A stretch of 64,000 nucleotides of DNA from Candidatus Binataceae bacterium. Its GTDB lineage: Bacteria > Desulfobacterota > Binatia > Binatales > Binataceae. Of the stretch, positions 32,224 to 40,970 are shown one piece after another. Location of the stretch: contig DATGHL010000042.1 in assembly GCA_035308025.1 (NCBI GenBank), positions 62,001 to 126,000 of the forward strand, read 5' to 3'. Position numbers and translations under genes: made by a program. Within the stretch, counting starts at the first letter, position 1; each line of letters opens with the position of its first letter. The notes below the pieces were generated by a model. It had not been told where the DNA came from. It worked only from the letters and a program-made list of their open reading frames with translations, and searched no databases.

Positions 32224-32284
32224 ACGCGCTTTTGCCGCGAACCGGTTTGCTTTGCGGCATCGCGACGCGGCTATCGAGCCAGGG

Positions 32285-33166
32285 TTATTGAAGGACAAAC
32301 TGTTTGAACCAGCCATTGCCGCCGCTGCCGCCATTGCCCGCGCCGCCGGCGCCGAGGCCGCCACTACCACCATTGACCGCGATCGTTCCGCTATTGGCCA
32401 GATAGTTGGGTGAGACCGTTAGCACGACTCCACCACCGCCACCGCCTCCGCCGCCACCCGTGCCGCTGCCGGCTGCTCCGCTCCCGCCGTTCGCGCTGAT
32501 CACCCCGGTAAAGCTGAGCGAACCACAGATAAGCGCGACGCCTCCGGCACCCAGCCCAGCAGCGGCCGATGGCTTGCCGCCGCCTGGGCCACCAGTAGAG
32601 CCGCCAAACTCGCCCAGCGCTAAGGCGTCACCGACCACGAATATCTGCGTCCCCACGCTCGGCCCAGTCCCGTTGGCGCCGCTGTTGCCAGCCCCACCAC
32701 CGGCTCCGCCCCCCGCCGCGCGCACACTACTCGCGCTGCCCATAAGGGTCCCGTCCGCGCCTACGTTGCCGGAATCGCTCGGCGAGCCTCCACCCCCGCC
32801 CCCGGACCCGCCGCCATTACCCTCTAACGGATTAATTGCGTTCGAGTTAATTGTGCCTGCGATCGTGCAGGCGCCACTCACGAAGGCGAAGAACGCTCCC
32901 ACGGGTACATCCTGCGGGACGCCCGACTTGGATGTCACTGCGCTGACGCTCAGGGTCGCGCTGGCCGGAACCGTCAAATTTTGATAGCAGTGCGCGCCCT
33001 GTACGGTGAGCGAGCCGTCAGGGTCGGGTTCCGAACCGTCACAAAAGTAGTGTAACCAAGTGGGAGCATCTGTTAGATAGAGACTAGTAGGCTGTGCGGC
33101 GCTGGACCGCGCCAGAGCCATGGTTGCGCTGAGCAGGACAAGGGCGAATTTGCCGCGCGCAACCAC
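32285..33166 (-). CDS. Secreted Gly-rich family protein, third paralogue
   Basis: A 293-residue exported protein with a signal peptide (MVARGKFALVLLSATMALAR, cleaved near SSAAQ). The head [32 protein letters not shown] and SGACTIAGTI matches the two downstream paralogues, including all three cysteines. A region of about 180 residues dominated by glycine follows, and the end is NGWFKQFVLQ. The first gene of the minus-strand set, it is preceded by a 140-base gap (33167-33306) after the second DUF1329 gene on the same strand. Role unknown. Confidence 0.83.
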   Translation of the reverse strand: MVARGKFALVLLSATMALARSSAAQPTSLYLTDAPTWLHYFCDGSEPDPDGSLTVQGAHCYQNLTVPASATLSVSAVTSKSGVPQDVPVGAFFAFVSGACTIAGTINSNAINPLEGNGGGSGGGGGGSPSDSGNVGADGTLMGSASSVRAAGGGAGGGAGNSGANGTGPSVGTQIFVVGDALALGEFGGSTGGPGGGKPSAAAGLGAGGVALICGSLSFTGVISANGGSGAAGSGTGGGGGGGGGGVVLTVSPNYLANSGTIAVNGGSGGLGAGGAGNGGSGGNGWFKQFVLQ

Positions 33167-33306
33167 ACAACCTCGAGATTACTGAACGATAAAAGGCTTA
33201 CTTGACCACAGTGTGTTCCTTTTTGTCAGTTTAGAGGATTAAAGTCAATCAAATTTTGGTCAGAGCTAGAAATGACTACAGACGGCGGCCCTAAGAGACC
33301 AGAGGC

Positions 33307-34671
33307 CTAGCGCATAATCAGGTTCAGTCCGGCTGCCGTCGTATAGCGAGCGTCGTCGTTGTACTCCTTGGGGGCCTCTTCATTGATGTAATAGGGATGG
33401 CCCTGATACGGTTCGCTCGCAAAGGTGGAATGCTTGTGCTGAAGGTCCCACCAGGCCTCGACATCCAAAGCTCCCGTATTGATCGGACCGACCCCCGGGA
33501 CCTGCGCCTCGATCGGAAAAATCCCCGCGACCTTCCAGAGCTTCAGATCTGTGTCGTATAGCTCTTCCCATAGCGGGGAGCTGAAATGACTGTCGGCGTA
33601 GATCACCCGCTTGCCATAGCAGTAGCCTGAGGCCTTGGCGGGAACTTTCTTGACTGCAAGGACGTCGACGAGGCGCAGTTGCCAGTTTCCCCATGACGGT
33701 GTTGGGAAGCCGAGCGGCATCGCGACGTCTGCCGGAAAGGCGCCGGTGGGCGGCTTCGCGTCGACCAAGGCGATTATCTGCCGTTGCCCGAGATATTCGA
33801 CATCGAGCTGCGTCAGGTCGGTATCCAGGCCGTTGTGGAAATCCTCATAGGTTTGATCGAGGCCGGCGCTCTCCGAACATCGCGCGGCGGTGGCGACGGG
33901 TTGATAGCGACGCAGCGAGGGCAGGAAGATAAACTCGTCTTCGGGCTTGGTCGGGTCGGCATAGTTGACGGTCAGATAGGCGGTGTATTTGTCCTGCTCA
34001 GGCTCGATCGTCATGAACCATTCGGTGAAGTAGCGGGCCGAGGGTCCGGCAGCTTCCGGCGGCGCGTTGACGTCGGTGTTGTAGGCCAACTGGCGTTTGA
34101 CGCCGACGTAGACCTGGCAGTTGGCGTTGCCGCTGCCGTCAATGCCGCAGCCGGAGCCGGAGGTGTCGACCACCAGATGGGGAATGTAGCGATACCAGAG
34201 ATTCGCGAGCGTCTTCCAGCCCTTATGCGGCTCGGCCGGGTTCGGAAAGGGGATGCCGCCGTTATAGTTCTGAAGCGAAAGGCCGCCGTCGCGGAGCTCG
34301 ATCAGCTTGACCTGTGCGGCATATTTTTCGGTCGCGGCGAGATAGGTCTTGGGCAACGGATGAAGCGTCGTCGGACCAATTTCCATGCGGACATCAGCCG
34401 GCATTTTCAGCGGATCTTGGCCGGCGAAGAGCCTCGCCATCCCTTCGGGCATCAGGTCCTTGTACTGGCTCCAGTTAGCCATCGTGATTGCCGTGCCGGG
34501 CGCGATCGCAGCCGATGCGACAGCCGCCGGCGCAATCGTTGCCGTCGTCCCGGCGGGCTTGACCGCGCCGCTGCCGCCGTCGTCGGCCAGCGCCACGCGA
34601 GCGCCGAGCAGGCCAACGATAGCGATCGCGATAATGCTTCGCCTCAATCCGTTCAATCTATCGCCCTCCAT
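33307..34671 (-). CDS. Secreted DUF1329 family protein (copy 2)
   Basis: A 454-residue exported protein with a signal peptide (about 1-29, ARVALA). It is a clear paralogue of the protein at 23392-24780: TMANWSQYKDLMPEGMARLF, HPLPKTYLAATEKYAAQVKL, YNGGIPFPNPAEPHKGWKTL, FLPSLRRYQPVATAARC and KVPAKASGYCYGKRVIY all have counterparts, and both end 'YTT(P/A)GLN.(V/I)MR'. DUF1329 proteins are periplasmic lipid-handling-type folds. It sits directly upstream of the three Gly-rich secreted genes on the same strand, so they may share transcription. The ligand is unknown. Confidence 0.87.
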   Translation of the reverse strand: MEGDRLNGLRRSIIAIAIVGLLGARVALADDGGSGAVKPAGTTATIAPAAVASAAIAPGTAITMANWSQYKDLMPEGMARLFAGQDPLKMPADVRMEIGPTTLHPLPKTYLAATEKYAAQVKLIELRDGGLSLQNYNGGIPFPNPAEPHKGWKTLANLWYRYIPHLVVDTSGSGCGIDGSGNANCQVYVGVKRQLAYNTDVNAPPEAAGPSARYFTEWFMTIEPEQDKYTAYLTVNYADPTKPEDEFIFLPSLRRYQPVATAARCSESAGLDQTYEDFHNGLDTDLTQLDVEYLGQRQIIALVDAKPPTGAFPADVAMPLGFPTPSWGNWQLRLVDVLAVKKVPAKASGYCYGKRVIYADSHFSSPLWEELYDTDLKLWKVAGIFPIEAQVPGVGPINTGALDVEAWWDLQHKHSTFASEPYQGHPYYINEEAPKEYNDDARYTTAAGLNLIMR

Positions 34672-34875
34672 CTCTCAGCATTCAATTCCAAGGGTCGTGG
34701 AATCGCTAGCACGGTAGTCGCTTGACGTTCAAACGCGATCGCCTTCGCGCCGTTGCGAAAACCCGGACGTCAACAGCTTGCCGAGGTCACGCAACTGAAC
34801 TAAGAGCTAGATGAGGCCGCTGCGCTCGAGTCGCGCTGAGAGGACCGGGGAGCAGCGTGCCGAAGGAGAACTACG

Positions 34876-35277
34876 ATGCTGAAGACCGGACGGGTCAATC
34901 ATATCGCCTTCAAAGTTACTGACGTCGACAAGTCGCGCGAATTCTACGAGACCGTCGTCGGCCTCAAAAAAATCCCGCGTCCCAAGATCAATATTCCGGG
35001 AGAGTGGTATCAGCTCGGCGAAAACGCACTGCATCTAATCGGCGGCCAGAGGAAGCCCGCCGGCATCGATCCGACCGGGCCGCACGTCGCGATTCAGGTT
35101 GATGACATCGACGAGACCAAGCGCACACTCGAGGGGCTGGGCATCACCTATCTTGACGCCGCGGCCTTGATGAAGGACCTCAAGCTGTCGCCCGAGCAGA
35201 TGAAGATGGTCGGCAAGCAGGTCTGGGTGCAGGATCCCGACGGTAACGTGCTCGAGCTGCAGCAGCGCCTCGAGTAG
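34876..35277 (+). CDS. VOC (glyoxalase/dioxygenase-fold) protein
   Basis: A 133-residue vicinal oxygen chelate protein. It begins VNHIAFKVTDVDKSREFYETVVG, the usual first beta-alpha-beta module with metal histidine H9, has ENALHLIGGQRKP and HVAIQVDDIDETKRTLEGLG for the second module, and ends VQDPDGNVLELQQ with the last metal glutamate. Family members include glyoxalase I, dioxygenases and resistance proteins; which this is cannot be told. AAGGAGAA precedes ATG 34876. lptF follows 91 bases downstream. Confidence 0.88.
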   Translation: MLKTGRVNHIAFKVTDVDKSREFYETVVGLKKIPRPKINIPGEWYQLGENALHLIGGQRKPAGIDPTGPHVAIQVDDIDETKRTLEGLGITYLDAAALMKDLKLSPEQMKMVGKQVWVQDPDGNVLELQQRLE

Positions 35278-35368
35278 ACGCGGGCTTACCGCGCTGCACA
35301 AATTCTCGCTGAGCCGGCGCGCCTGCTAGGATGCATCGTACGGCGCTGAGCGCCGTACGATAGAGGTA

Positions 35369-36550
35369 ATGCTGCGGCTCAAGATAATCGACCGTTACGT
35401 AGCGAGCGAAGTCGTCGCGCCGTTCGGGCTTGGCGTGCTCCTGCTGACCTTCGCGCTGGTCACCGGCCGCCTGCTGAAACTCACCGAGATGGTGGTTAAT
35501 CACGGCGTCACCGTGGGTGACGTGCTGGGGCTTATCGGCTTCATCATGCCGGCTTTTCTCGAGCTGACCTTTCCGATGGCGGTGCTGCTCGGCGTCTTGA
35601 TGGGCTTCGGACGGATGTCGGGCGACCGCGAATTGACCGCGGCGCGCGCCTGCGGAGTCAGTCTTTACCGGCTCGCGCTACCGGTTCTGGGCGTGGCCGC
35701 GGTGGTGTACGCGGTATCGAGCTGGCTCGCCTTCTCGGTCCGGCCTTGGGCCAACTCCCATCTGCGCGAACAACTCTTCGAGTTGACGCAGACGCGCTCG
35801 ACCGCCGGGCTCAAGGAAAAGGTCTTCAATCGGAACTTTCCCGGTCTGGTGGTTTATGTTGACGAGATTTCGCCGAGTGATGAAGGGCTCAAGGGCGTAT
35901 TGATTTCGGACGCTCGCGATCCCAAGCAGCAGAGCACGATCATCGCGCGGTCCGGGATGATTATTCCGGACGCCGCGGCGAAGTCGATCACCTTGCGCCT
36001 GTTCAACGGCTCGTTGTTTGGGGTCGAGGCGGTCAAGAATACGAGCCATGTGACCAGTTTCCACACCTACGACCTGAGCGTGCATCCGGAGGAGGGGCTG
36101 GGTCTTGCGGGTCAGGATCCCGAGGAGATGAGTCTGGGAGAGTTGCGCGCCGATATCGCTGCGGCGCGCGCGACCGGCAAACCTGATCGCGACGCCGAGA
36201 CCGAACTCGCGAGCAAGTACACGCTGCCCTTCACAACGATTTTGTTTGCCTTGTTGGGTATTCCGCTGGGATTGAAGCCGGCGCGCGGAGGTCAGTCGGA
36301 GCGCTTCGGGGTCGCCATCGCGCTGTTCTTCCTCTATTACTCGCTGATGCGCGCGGGCGAGGCCTTGGCCCAGCGCGGAGAGCTTGGCGCGTTCGCCGCG
36401 ATGAGTATTCCCGACGTGGCGTTTGCGATCCTGGCGGCGTGGCTATTCTGGCGCGCGGCCGGCGATCGCGGCGATCAGGGCCGCGGCGCCGGCGACTTTC
36501 TGTGGGATTTTATCGAGCGTTTTGAGCGCCGGAGCGAAGTGGCGACGTGA
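35369..36550 (+). CDS. lptF: LPS export permease LptF (YjgP/YjgQ family)
   Basis: A 393-residue inner-membrane protein. MLRLKIIDRYVASEVVAPFGLGVLLLTFALVTGRLL is the typical first transmembrane stretch; further helices lie near residues 50-80, 100-125 and in the C-terminal third, around a periplasmic jellyroll domain (about 130-270: VFNRNFPGLVVYVDEISPSD). With LptG and LptB it forms the ABC transporter that extracts LPS from the inner membrane. The following gene overlaps its stop by four bases (GTGA), so lptF and lptG are translationally coupled. Assignment as F rather than G is by gene order. Confidence 0.92.
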   Translation: MLRLKIIDRYVASEVVAPFGLGVLLLTFALVTGRLLKLTEMVVNHGVTVGDVLGLIGFIMPAFLELTFPMAVLLGVLMGFGRMSGDRELTAARACGVSLYRLALPVLGVAAVVYAVSSWLAFSVRPWANSHLREQLFELTQTRSTAGLKEKVFNRNFPGLVVYVDEISPSDEGLKGVLISDARDPKQQSTIIARSGMIIPDAAAKSITLRLFNGSLFGVEAVKNTSHVTSFHTYDLSVHPEEGLGLAGQDPEEMSLGELRADIAAARATGKPDRDAETELASKYTLPFTTILFALLGIPLGLKPARGGQSERFGVAIALFFLYYSLMRAGEALAQRGELGAFAAMSIPDVAFAILAAWLFWRAAGDRGDQGRGAGDFLWDFIERFERRSEVAT

Positions 36551-37650
36551 GTGCGCGTCCGCGCCTCTCGCCGACGCTCGATCGGTTTCTGGCCGGGCAG
36601 TTTTTCGGGCCGTTTCTGGTCTGCCTCGCCGCCTTTACCATCGCCTATCTGCTGGGTGACGTCTTCGATCGCTTCAACGATTTAATTCATTACGGCGGCT
36701 TTGGGCTGCTGGGGCTCGAGTACTTTGCGCTCAAGGTGCCGTTGATCGTCTCGCAGCTACTACCGGTCGCCTGTCTGGCCGGTGTTCTGCTCGGTTTTGC
36801 GCTGCTGAACCGCACCGGAGAGGTGTTGGCGTGTCAGCAACTTGGCATTAGCCGACTCGAAATGACCACGCCGGTGCTGGTGGTCGCGGCCGTCGTCGTC
36901 GTCTTCAATTTTATCCTGAACGAAACGGTAGTGCCGCTTTCGACGCGTCAGGCGCGCTATCTTTATGAGGTCGAGCTCAAGAAGCGGCAGATCAAAGGCG
37001 TCTTCGCCAATGAGCGCATCTGGGTGCGCGATCGCAGCGGCTTTCTTTCCGCCGATCACTACGACGCGCGCCATTTGAAACTGCGCGGCGTAACGCTCTA
37101 TCAGCTCGGCCCGGATTATGCTCTGCGCGATATCGAGCACGCCGCAACGGCGACCTGGAACGGCCAGGGCTGGGTGCCGGACCATCCGACCAGCTTCCGC
37201 GTCGCGGAAAGCGGTCAAGTCACGAGCGCGGCGAGCACGGCGCTGTTCGGGCAATCGCTCAAGCCTGACGACCTTGGCCTGCTCAAGCTTGACCCCGAAG
37301 AGTTCAGTCTGTGGGAGCTGGATCGCTACATCAACAACCTGCGGCTCAAGGGTCTCGATCCTGGCGGCTACATTGTCGATCGCGATCTCAAGTTCGCGAT
37401 GCCCTTGGCGTGCCTCATCATGGTCGCGCTCGGGATTGCTCTGAGCCTCGATCCACTGCCGCGCAATCTGAGCCTGGGGCGCAGTTTCGGACTTGCGATC
37501 GCGATCGGCTTCGGCTACTGGCTCGCGTTCGGGCTGACCTCGTCGCTGGGCCGCTCGGGGATTATCCCGGCGATGGTCGCGGCGTGGACGCCCAACCTGA
37601 TCTTCTCGATGCTGGCGTTCGCGATCTTCCTCTTCGGCGAAGAACGCTGA
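36547..37650 (+). CDS. lptG: LPS export permease LptG (YjgP/YjgQ family)
   Basis: A 367-residue inner-membrane partner of LptF. It shows LSPTLDRFLAGQFFGPFLVC, a helix pair up to about residue 120, the periplasmic jellyroll (VFANERIWVRDRSGFLSADH) and C-terminal helices ending LIFSMLAFAIFLFGEER. The GTG start at 36547 overlaps the lptF stop. lptB is not in the window. The order lptF-lptG is conserved in Gram-negative bacteria. Confidence 0.92.
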   Translation: MSARPRLSPTLDRFLAGQFFGPFLVCLAAFTIAYLLGDVFDRFNDLIHYGGFGLLGLEYFALKVPLIVSQLLPVACLAGVLLGFALLNRTGEVLACQQLGISRLEMTTPVLVVAAVVVVFNFILNETVVPLSTRQARYLYEVELKKRQIKGVFANERIWVRDRSGFLSADHYDARHLKLRGVTLYQLGPDYALRDIEHAATATWNGQGWVPDHPTSFRVAESGQVTSAASTALFGQSLKPDDLGLLKLDPEEFSLWELDRYINNLRLKGLDPGGYIVDRDLKFAMPLACLIMVALGIALSLDPLPRNLSLGRSFGLAIAIGFGYWLAFGLTSSLGRSGIIPAMVAAWTPNLIFSMLAFAIFLFGEER

Positions 37651-37699
37651 GCGCCGAGCTGCGCAGATTTCAGATCTGCGCAGCTCTCGAAAGTCGTCG

Positions 37700-38263
37700 C
37701 TACTGAGTGATCGAGCCCTTGAGCGTCAGCGTTTCCACCTGCGTGGTCTTGTCAAAGGTGCCGGTAGCCGTGCCCCATCCCGTGGCCCCGTTGGAAGCGC
37801 CGGCTTCGATTCCGAAGCCTCCGGTGACGGTGGCCTTACCTCCCGTCTTCAGTTCATGACAACTGACGGTGAGCAGGCTGACGGTTTCGGTGAGCGGGGT
37901 TTTCTTCAGCGTCGTCGTGAGCACGGCGTCGACATACTCCGGATTGCACTGATGCGGCAATCCTGTGGTCGGAACTTGGTTTCCGAAGTCCTCCGTGACG
38001 AAAACGTCCGCCGTACCCTTGCCGGCCATACTGCCTGAGACCGTCACGCCGCTCAGGCTAAAACATTCGCAATTGCCGCTCGGACATCGGCTCGCAAAGC
38101 CGGCGTCAATGCACTCACCGGCAGTCGGTACCGGAAAAACCCCAGTGGTGACCTTCGCGGTGAGAGTTTTGGTGGTCGGCCCGGAATTGGCGTCCTGCGC
38201 GTGCGCCGGCGCCAGTCCAAGCGTTAGAGCAATCGCTATGAGGCCGAGAATCGGTTTGTTCAT
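37700..38263 (-). CDS. Secreted hypothetical protein with cysteine-rich middle
   Basis: A 187-residue exported protein: signal peptide KPILGLIAIALTLGLAPAHA (cleavage near residue 22). The mature part has paired cysteines (AGECIDAGFASRCPSGNCECFSLSG) and later CNPEY and SCHEL, enough for several disulfides, and otherwise beta-rich Thr/Gly sequence. No family is recognised. ATG 38263 is preferred to the TTG three bases earlier; GGGGGA lies just upstream. It is convergent with lptG. Confidence 0.75.
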   Translation of the reverse strand: MNKPILGLIAIALTLGLAPAHAQDANSGPTTKTLTAKVTTGVFPVPTAGECIDAGFASRCPSGNCECFSLSGVTVSGSMAGKGTADVFVTEDFGNQVPTTGLPHQCNPEYVDAVLTTTLKKTPLTETVSLLTVSCHELKTGGKATVTGGFGIEAGASNGATGWGTATGTFDKTTQVETLTLKGSITQ

Positions 38264-38372
38264 CAAATCCCCCTTCGAAGAATCGCTGCATCAAATCAGA
38301 CGAGCAATACCAAAGCAATGCCCTCCGCTGCGGGTTGAAACCTTCGCCGACTTGCCCGATCCTGAGATCGTT

Positions 38373-38843
38373 ATGGCAGAGCAGACGCGACCGGCGCTCG
38401 ACGATCCCGCGGTGCGCGAGTTCCTGCGGCTCGAGCGGATTGCGCATCTCGCGACCGCCGACGCGGGCGGCGCCCCGCACAACATCCCGCTCTGCTTCTG
38501 GTTCGACGAAACCTCGCGCTTCTACTTCGTCATCGACGAAAAGCCCAAGCGCGTAGCCGGCGTCGGGATCAAGCGGATGCGCAATATCGCCGCGAATCCG
38601 CGCGTCGCCCTGGTCATCGATCATTACGAGGAAGAATGGGCGTTTCTGGCTTACGTGCTGATCAGTGGCGAAGCCGCGGTCGTCGAAGATGTCAACGAAT
38701 ATCTGCTGGCGCTGCGCAATCTGCGCGACAAATATCCGCAGTATCGCACGATGGCACTGAGCGCTGACAAGAATCCGATCGTGCGGGTCGAGGCCCGCCG
38801 CGTGCACGCGTGGGGCGAACGTTTTCGGCGAACCACGATCTGA
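38373..38843 (+). CDS. PPOX-class F420-dependent/flavin oxidoreductase-like protein
   Basis: A 156-residue split-barrel protein. FLRLERIAHLATADAGGAPHNIPLCFWFD is the hallmark first sheet of the PPOX class, followed by the phosphate-binding KPKRVAGVGIKRMRNIAANPRVALVID and VRVEARRVHAWGERF at the end. This layout (ending in the basic '...W') matches the F420-type TIGR03668-like subgroup rather than pyridoxine oxidase, so F420 is the more likely cofactor, though flavin is possible. ATG 38373 fits the family length. The M24 peptidase gene follows 13 bases later. Confidence 0.82.
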   Translation: MAEQTRPALDDPAVREFLRLERIAHLATADAGGAPHNIPLCFWFDETSRFYFVIDEKPKRVAGVGIKRMRNIAANPRVALVIDHYEEEWAFLAYVLISGEAAVVEDVNEYLLALRNLRDKYPQYRTMALSADKNPIVRVEARRVHAWGERFRRTTI

Positions 38844-38856
38844 TGGATAGATTCTG

Positions 38857-40062
38857 ATGGATCGCTTCGAGGAAATTTCGCGCGCGCTCGCCGAGGCCGG
38901 CCTCGATGGCTGGCTGTTCTACGATTTCCGCCTGAGCGATCCGCTGGCCTACCGGATTTTGGGTCTGCCCGAGACCGGCTTGGCCACCCGGCGCTGGTTC
39001 TACTTCGTGCCGGCCGCGGCCCTGCCGCGGGCATTGGTCTCGGCAGTTGAAGCTCATCGTCTCGACGCGCTGCCGGTCGGGATGCGGATAGTTTATCGCT
39101 CGGAGCGCGAGATGATCAGCGGCCTCGCGCGCCTGGTCGAAGGATGCCGCCGGATCGCGATGAACTATTCGCCGATGTGCGCCATTCCCTACGTCTCGCG
39201 CGTCGATGCCGGGACGCTCGAACTGGTGCGGGCGACCGGCGTCGAGGTGGTGAGCGCGGCTGATCTGATCCAGCGTTTCGAAGCGGTTTTGACGGCCGCG
39301 CAGCTTGCGGGTCATCGCCGCGCCGCACTTCATCTGCGCGCAATCGTGGACGAGGCCTTCGGCGAGGTCGCACGGTGCGTCCGCGAGAACCGCTCCTGCA
39401 CGGAGTACGGCCTGCAGCGCTTCGTGCTCGAGCGTATCGGTGCGCGCGGGCTGCGCACCGACGAAGCGCCGATCGTCGCGGTCAACGCGCACGCCGCCAA
39501 CCCGCATTTTTGTCCAGGCGCGACGCACGACACCGCGATCAAGCCGGGCGATCTCGTCCTACTCGATTTGTTCGCCAAGGAGACCGCGCCAGACAGTATC
39601 TATGGCGATCTCACCTGGATGGGCTATGTCGGCGACGCCGTGCCGGAGCATCTCGGAGCGGCGTTCAAAATCGTGGCTGAGGCGCGCGACGCCGCCGTCG
39701 ATTTGGTCCGCAGCCGGGTCGCTGCGGGCGCTCCGGTCACTGGCGAGGAGGCTGATCGCGCTGCCCGGCATGTGATTGAAGCGGCCGGTTACGGCGAGCA
39801 GTTCGTGCATCGCACCGGCCATTCGATCGGCCGCGAGGTCCACGGCACCGGCGCTAACCTTGATTCGCTGGAGACGCGCGACCATCGCAGCTTGATCGAA
39901 AACACCTGCTTTTCGGTCGAACCAGGGATTTACCTGCCAGAGCGATTCGGGATTCGGAGCGAGCTCGATATGACGATCGAAGCCGGGCGCGCGGAAATCA
40001 GCGGCGGCCCGCCGCAAGTCGAAATTATCGCGATGACAGCGCGATTCGCAGAGCGCCAGTGA
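38857..40062 (+). CDS. M24 family (Xaa-Pro) metallopeptidase
   Basis: A 401-residue cytoplasmic protein of the aminopeptidase P/prolidase type. It has a creatinase-like N-terminal domain (about 1-150) and a pita-bread catalytic domain. Metal-site phrases are seen in order: VNAHAANPHFCPGATHD, LVLLDLFAKE, HRTGHSIGREVHGTG and ENTCFSVEPGIYLPERFGIRSELDMTI. The middle metal Asp-Asp pair is read as LLDLF...DSIYGDLTW. It probably trims proline-containing peptides. It follows the PPOX gene closely and may share its transcript. Confidence 0.9.
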   Translation: MDRFEEISRALAEAGLDGWLFYDFRLSDPLAYRILGLPETGLATRRWFYFVPAAALPRALVSAVEAHRLDALPVGMRIVYRSEREMISGLARLVEGCRRIAMNYSPMCAIPYVSRVDAGTLELVRATGVEVVSAADLIQRFEAVLTAAQLAGHRRAALHLRAIVDEAFGEVARCVRENRSCTEYGLQRFVLERIGARGLRTDEAPIVAVNAHAANPHFCPGATHDTAIKPGDLVLLDLFAKETAPDSIYGDLTWMGYVGDAVPEHLGAAFKIVAEARDAAVDLVRSRVAAGAPVTGEEADRAARHVIEAAGYGEQFVHRTGHSIGREVHGTGANLDSLETRDHRSLIENTCFSVEPGIYLPERFGIRSELDMTIEAGRAEISGGPPQVEIIAMTARFAERQ

Positions 40063-40094
40063 TTTATCGAGGCGCCGTGGGAGCATAGCGCCTA

Positions 40095-40958
40095 CTACAG
40101 GTAGCTAATGTTGCGCCGCAGGCGCAGCCGCGCATAGGCGCTCAACGCGAAGACCGACAGGATTAGGATCAGTGCGCCGCCCCAGGCCTGTTCGTGCCAC
40201 TCCTTGTAGGGCGAAATCGCGTAGGTGAAGATTTGCAGCGAAAGTTCGGCCATCGGATTCGCCGGGTTGAGTTCCCAGAATTGACTGCCGAATGCGGTGA
40301 AGAGCAGTGGCGCGGTCTCACCGGTGATGCGCGCGAGCGCCAGCATCAGGCCGGTGATCACGCCCGGCCACGCGACCGGCAGGACGAAGCGGCGGGTGGC
40401 GTGATACTCGCTGGCGCCGAGCGCAAGCGCGGCTTCGCGAACTTCGTAGGGCACGCCGCGCATCGCCTGCTCTGTGGTCCGGATGATCAGCGGCATCATC
40501 AGCACGGCAAACGCGAACGAGGCCGAAATCGCGGAGAAGTGGCCGAACGGCTGGACCAGCAGAGTGTAGGCGAAAAGCCCGATCGCGATACTTGGGATGC
40601 TGGCGAGAACATCGCACAGGAAGCGAATCAGATTGGCGCCGGGTCCGCGGCCATAGGTGGCGAGAAAGATTCCGGTCAGCAGCCCGACCGGAAAAGCCAT
40701 CAGCGCCGCCAGCCCGACGATAATCAGGCTGCCGACGATTCCGTTCGCGACGCCACCGCCGGCGATGCCGACCGGATGTGGAAGCTGCGTCAAAAAGGGA
40801 ATCGAGATCGCGCGGAAGCCCTGCGCGGCCACGTAACCGAGGATCAGGATCAGTACAGTCGCGACGCCGCCCGCACACAATCCGCTTAACGCGACGGGCA
40901 GCAACTCACGCCATCGCCGGCGTCCGCCCGGCGTCGGATCAGCTCCTGCCTGATTCAT
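40095..40958 (-). CDS. pstA: Phosphate ABC transporter permease
   Basis: A 287-residue permease with six predicted membrane segments. GGVANGIVGSLIIVGLAALMAFPVGLL, YEVREAALALGASEYHATRRFVLPVAWPGVITG (the EAA loop that contacts the ATPase) and ALARITGETAPLLFTAFG are PstA hallmarks. It takes part in high-affinity phosphate uptake. It is the last gene of a pstS-pstC-pstA set; 33 bases later the convergent M24 gene ends, so pstB and phoU do not follow as in most operons. Confidence 0.93.
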   Translation of the reverse strand: MNQAGADPTPGGRRRWRELLPVALSGLCAGGVATVLILILGYVAAQGFRAISIPFLTQLPHPVGIAGGGVANGIVGSLIIVGLAALMAFPVGLLTGIFLATYGRGPGANLIRFLCDVLASIPSIAIGLFAYTLLVQPFGHFSAISASFAFAVLMMPLIIRTTEQAMRGVPYEVREAALALGASEYHATRRFVLPVAWPGVITGLMLALARITGETAPLLFTAFGSQFWELNPANPMAELSLQIFTYAISPYKEWHEQAWGGALILILSVFALSAYARLRLRRNISYL

Positions 40959-40970
40959 GATTCTGATTCG

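Noticed and set aside
30400..32980. Pro-rich plus-strand open frames
   Set aside because: They are the reverse of glycine codon runs in the three secreted proteins.
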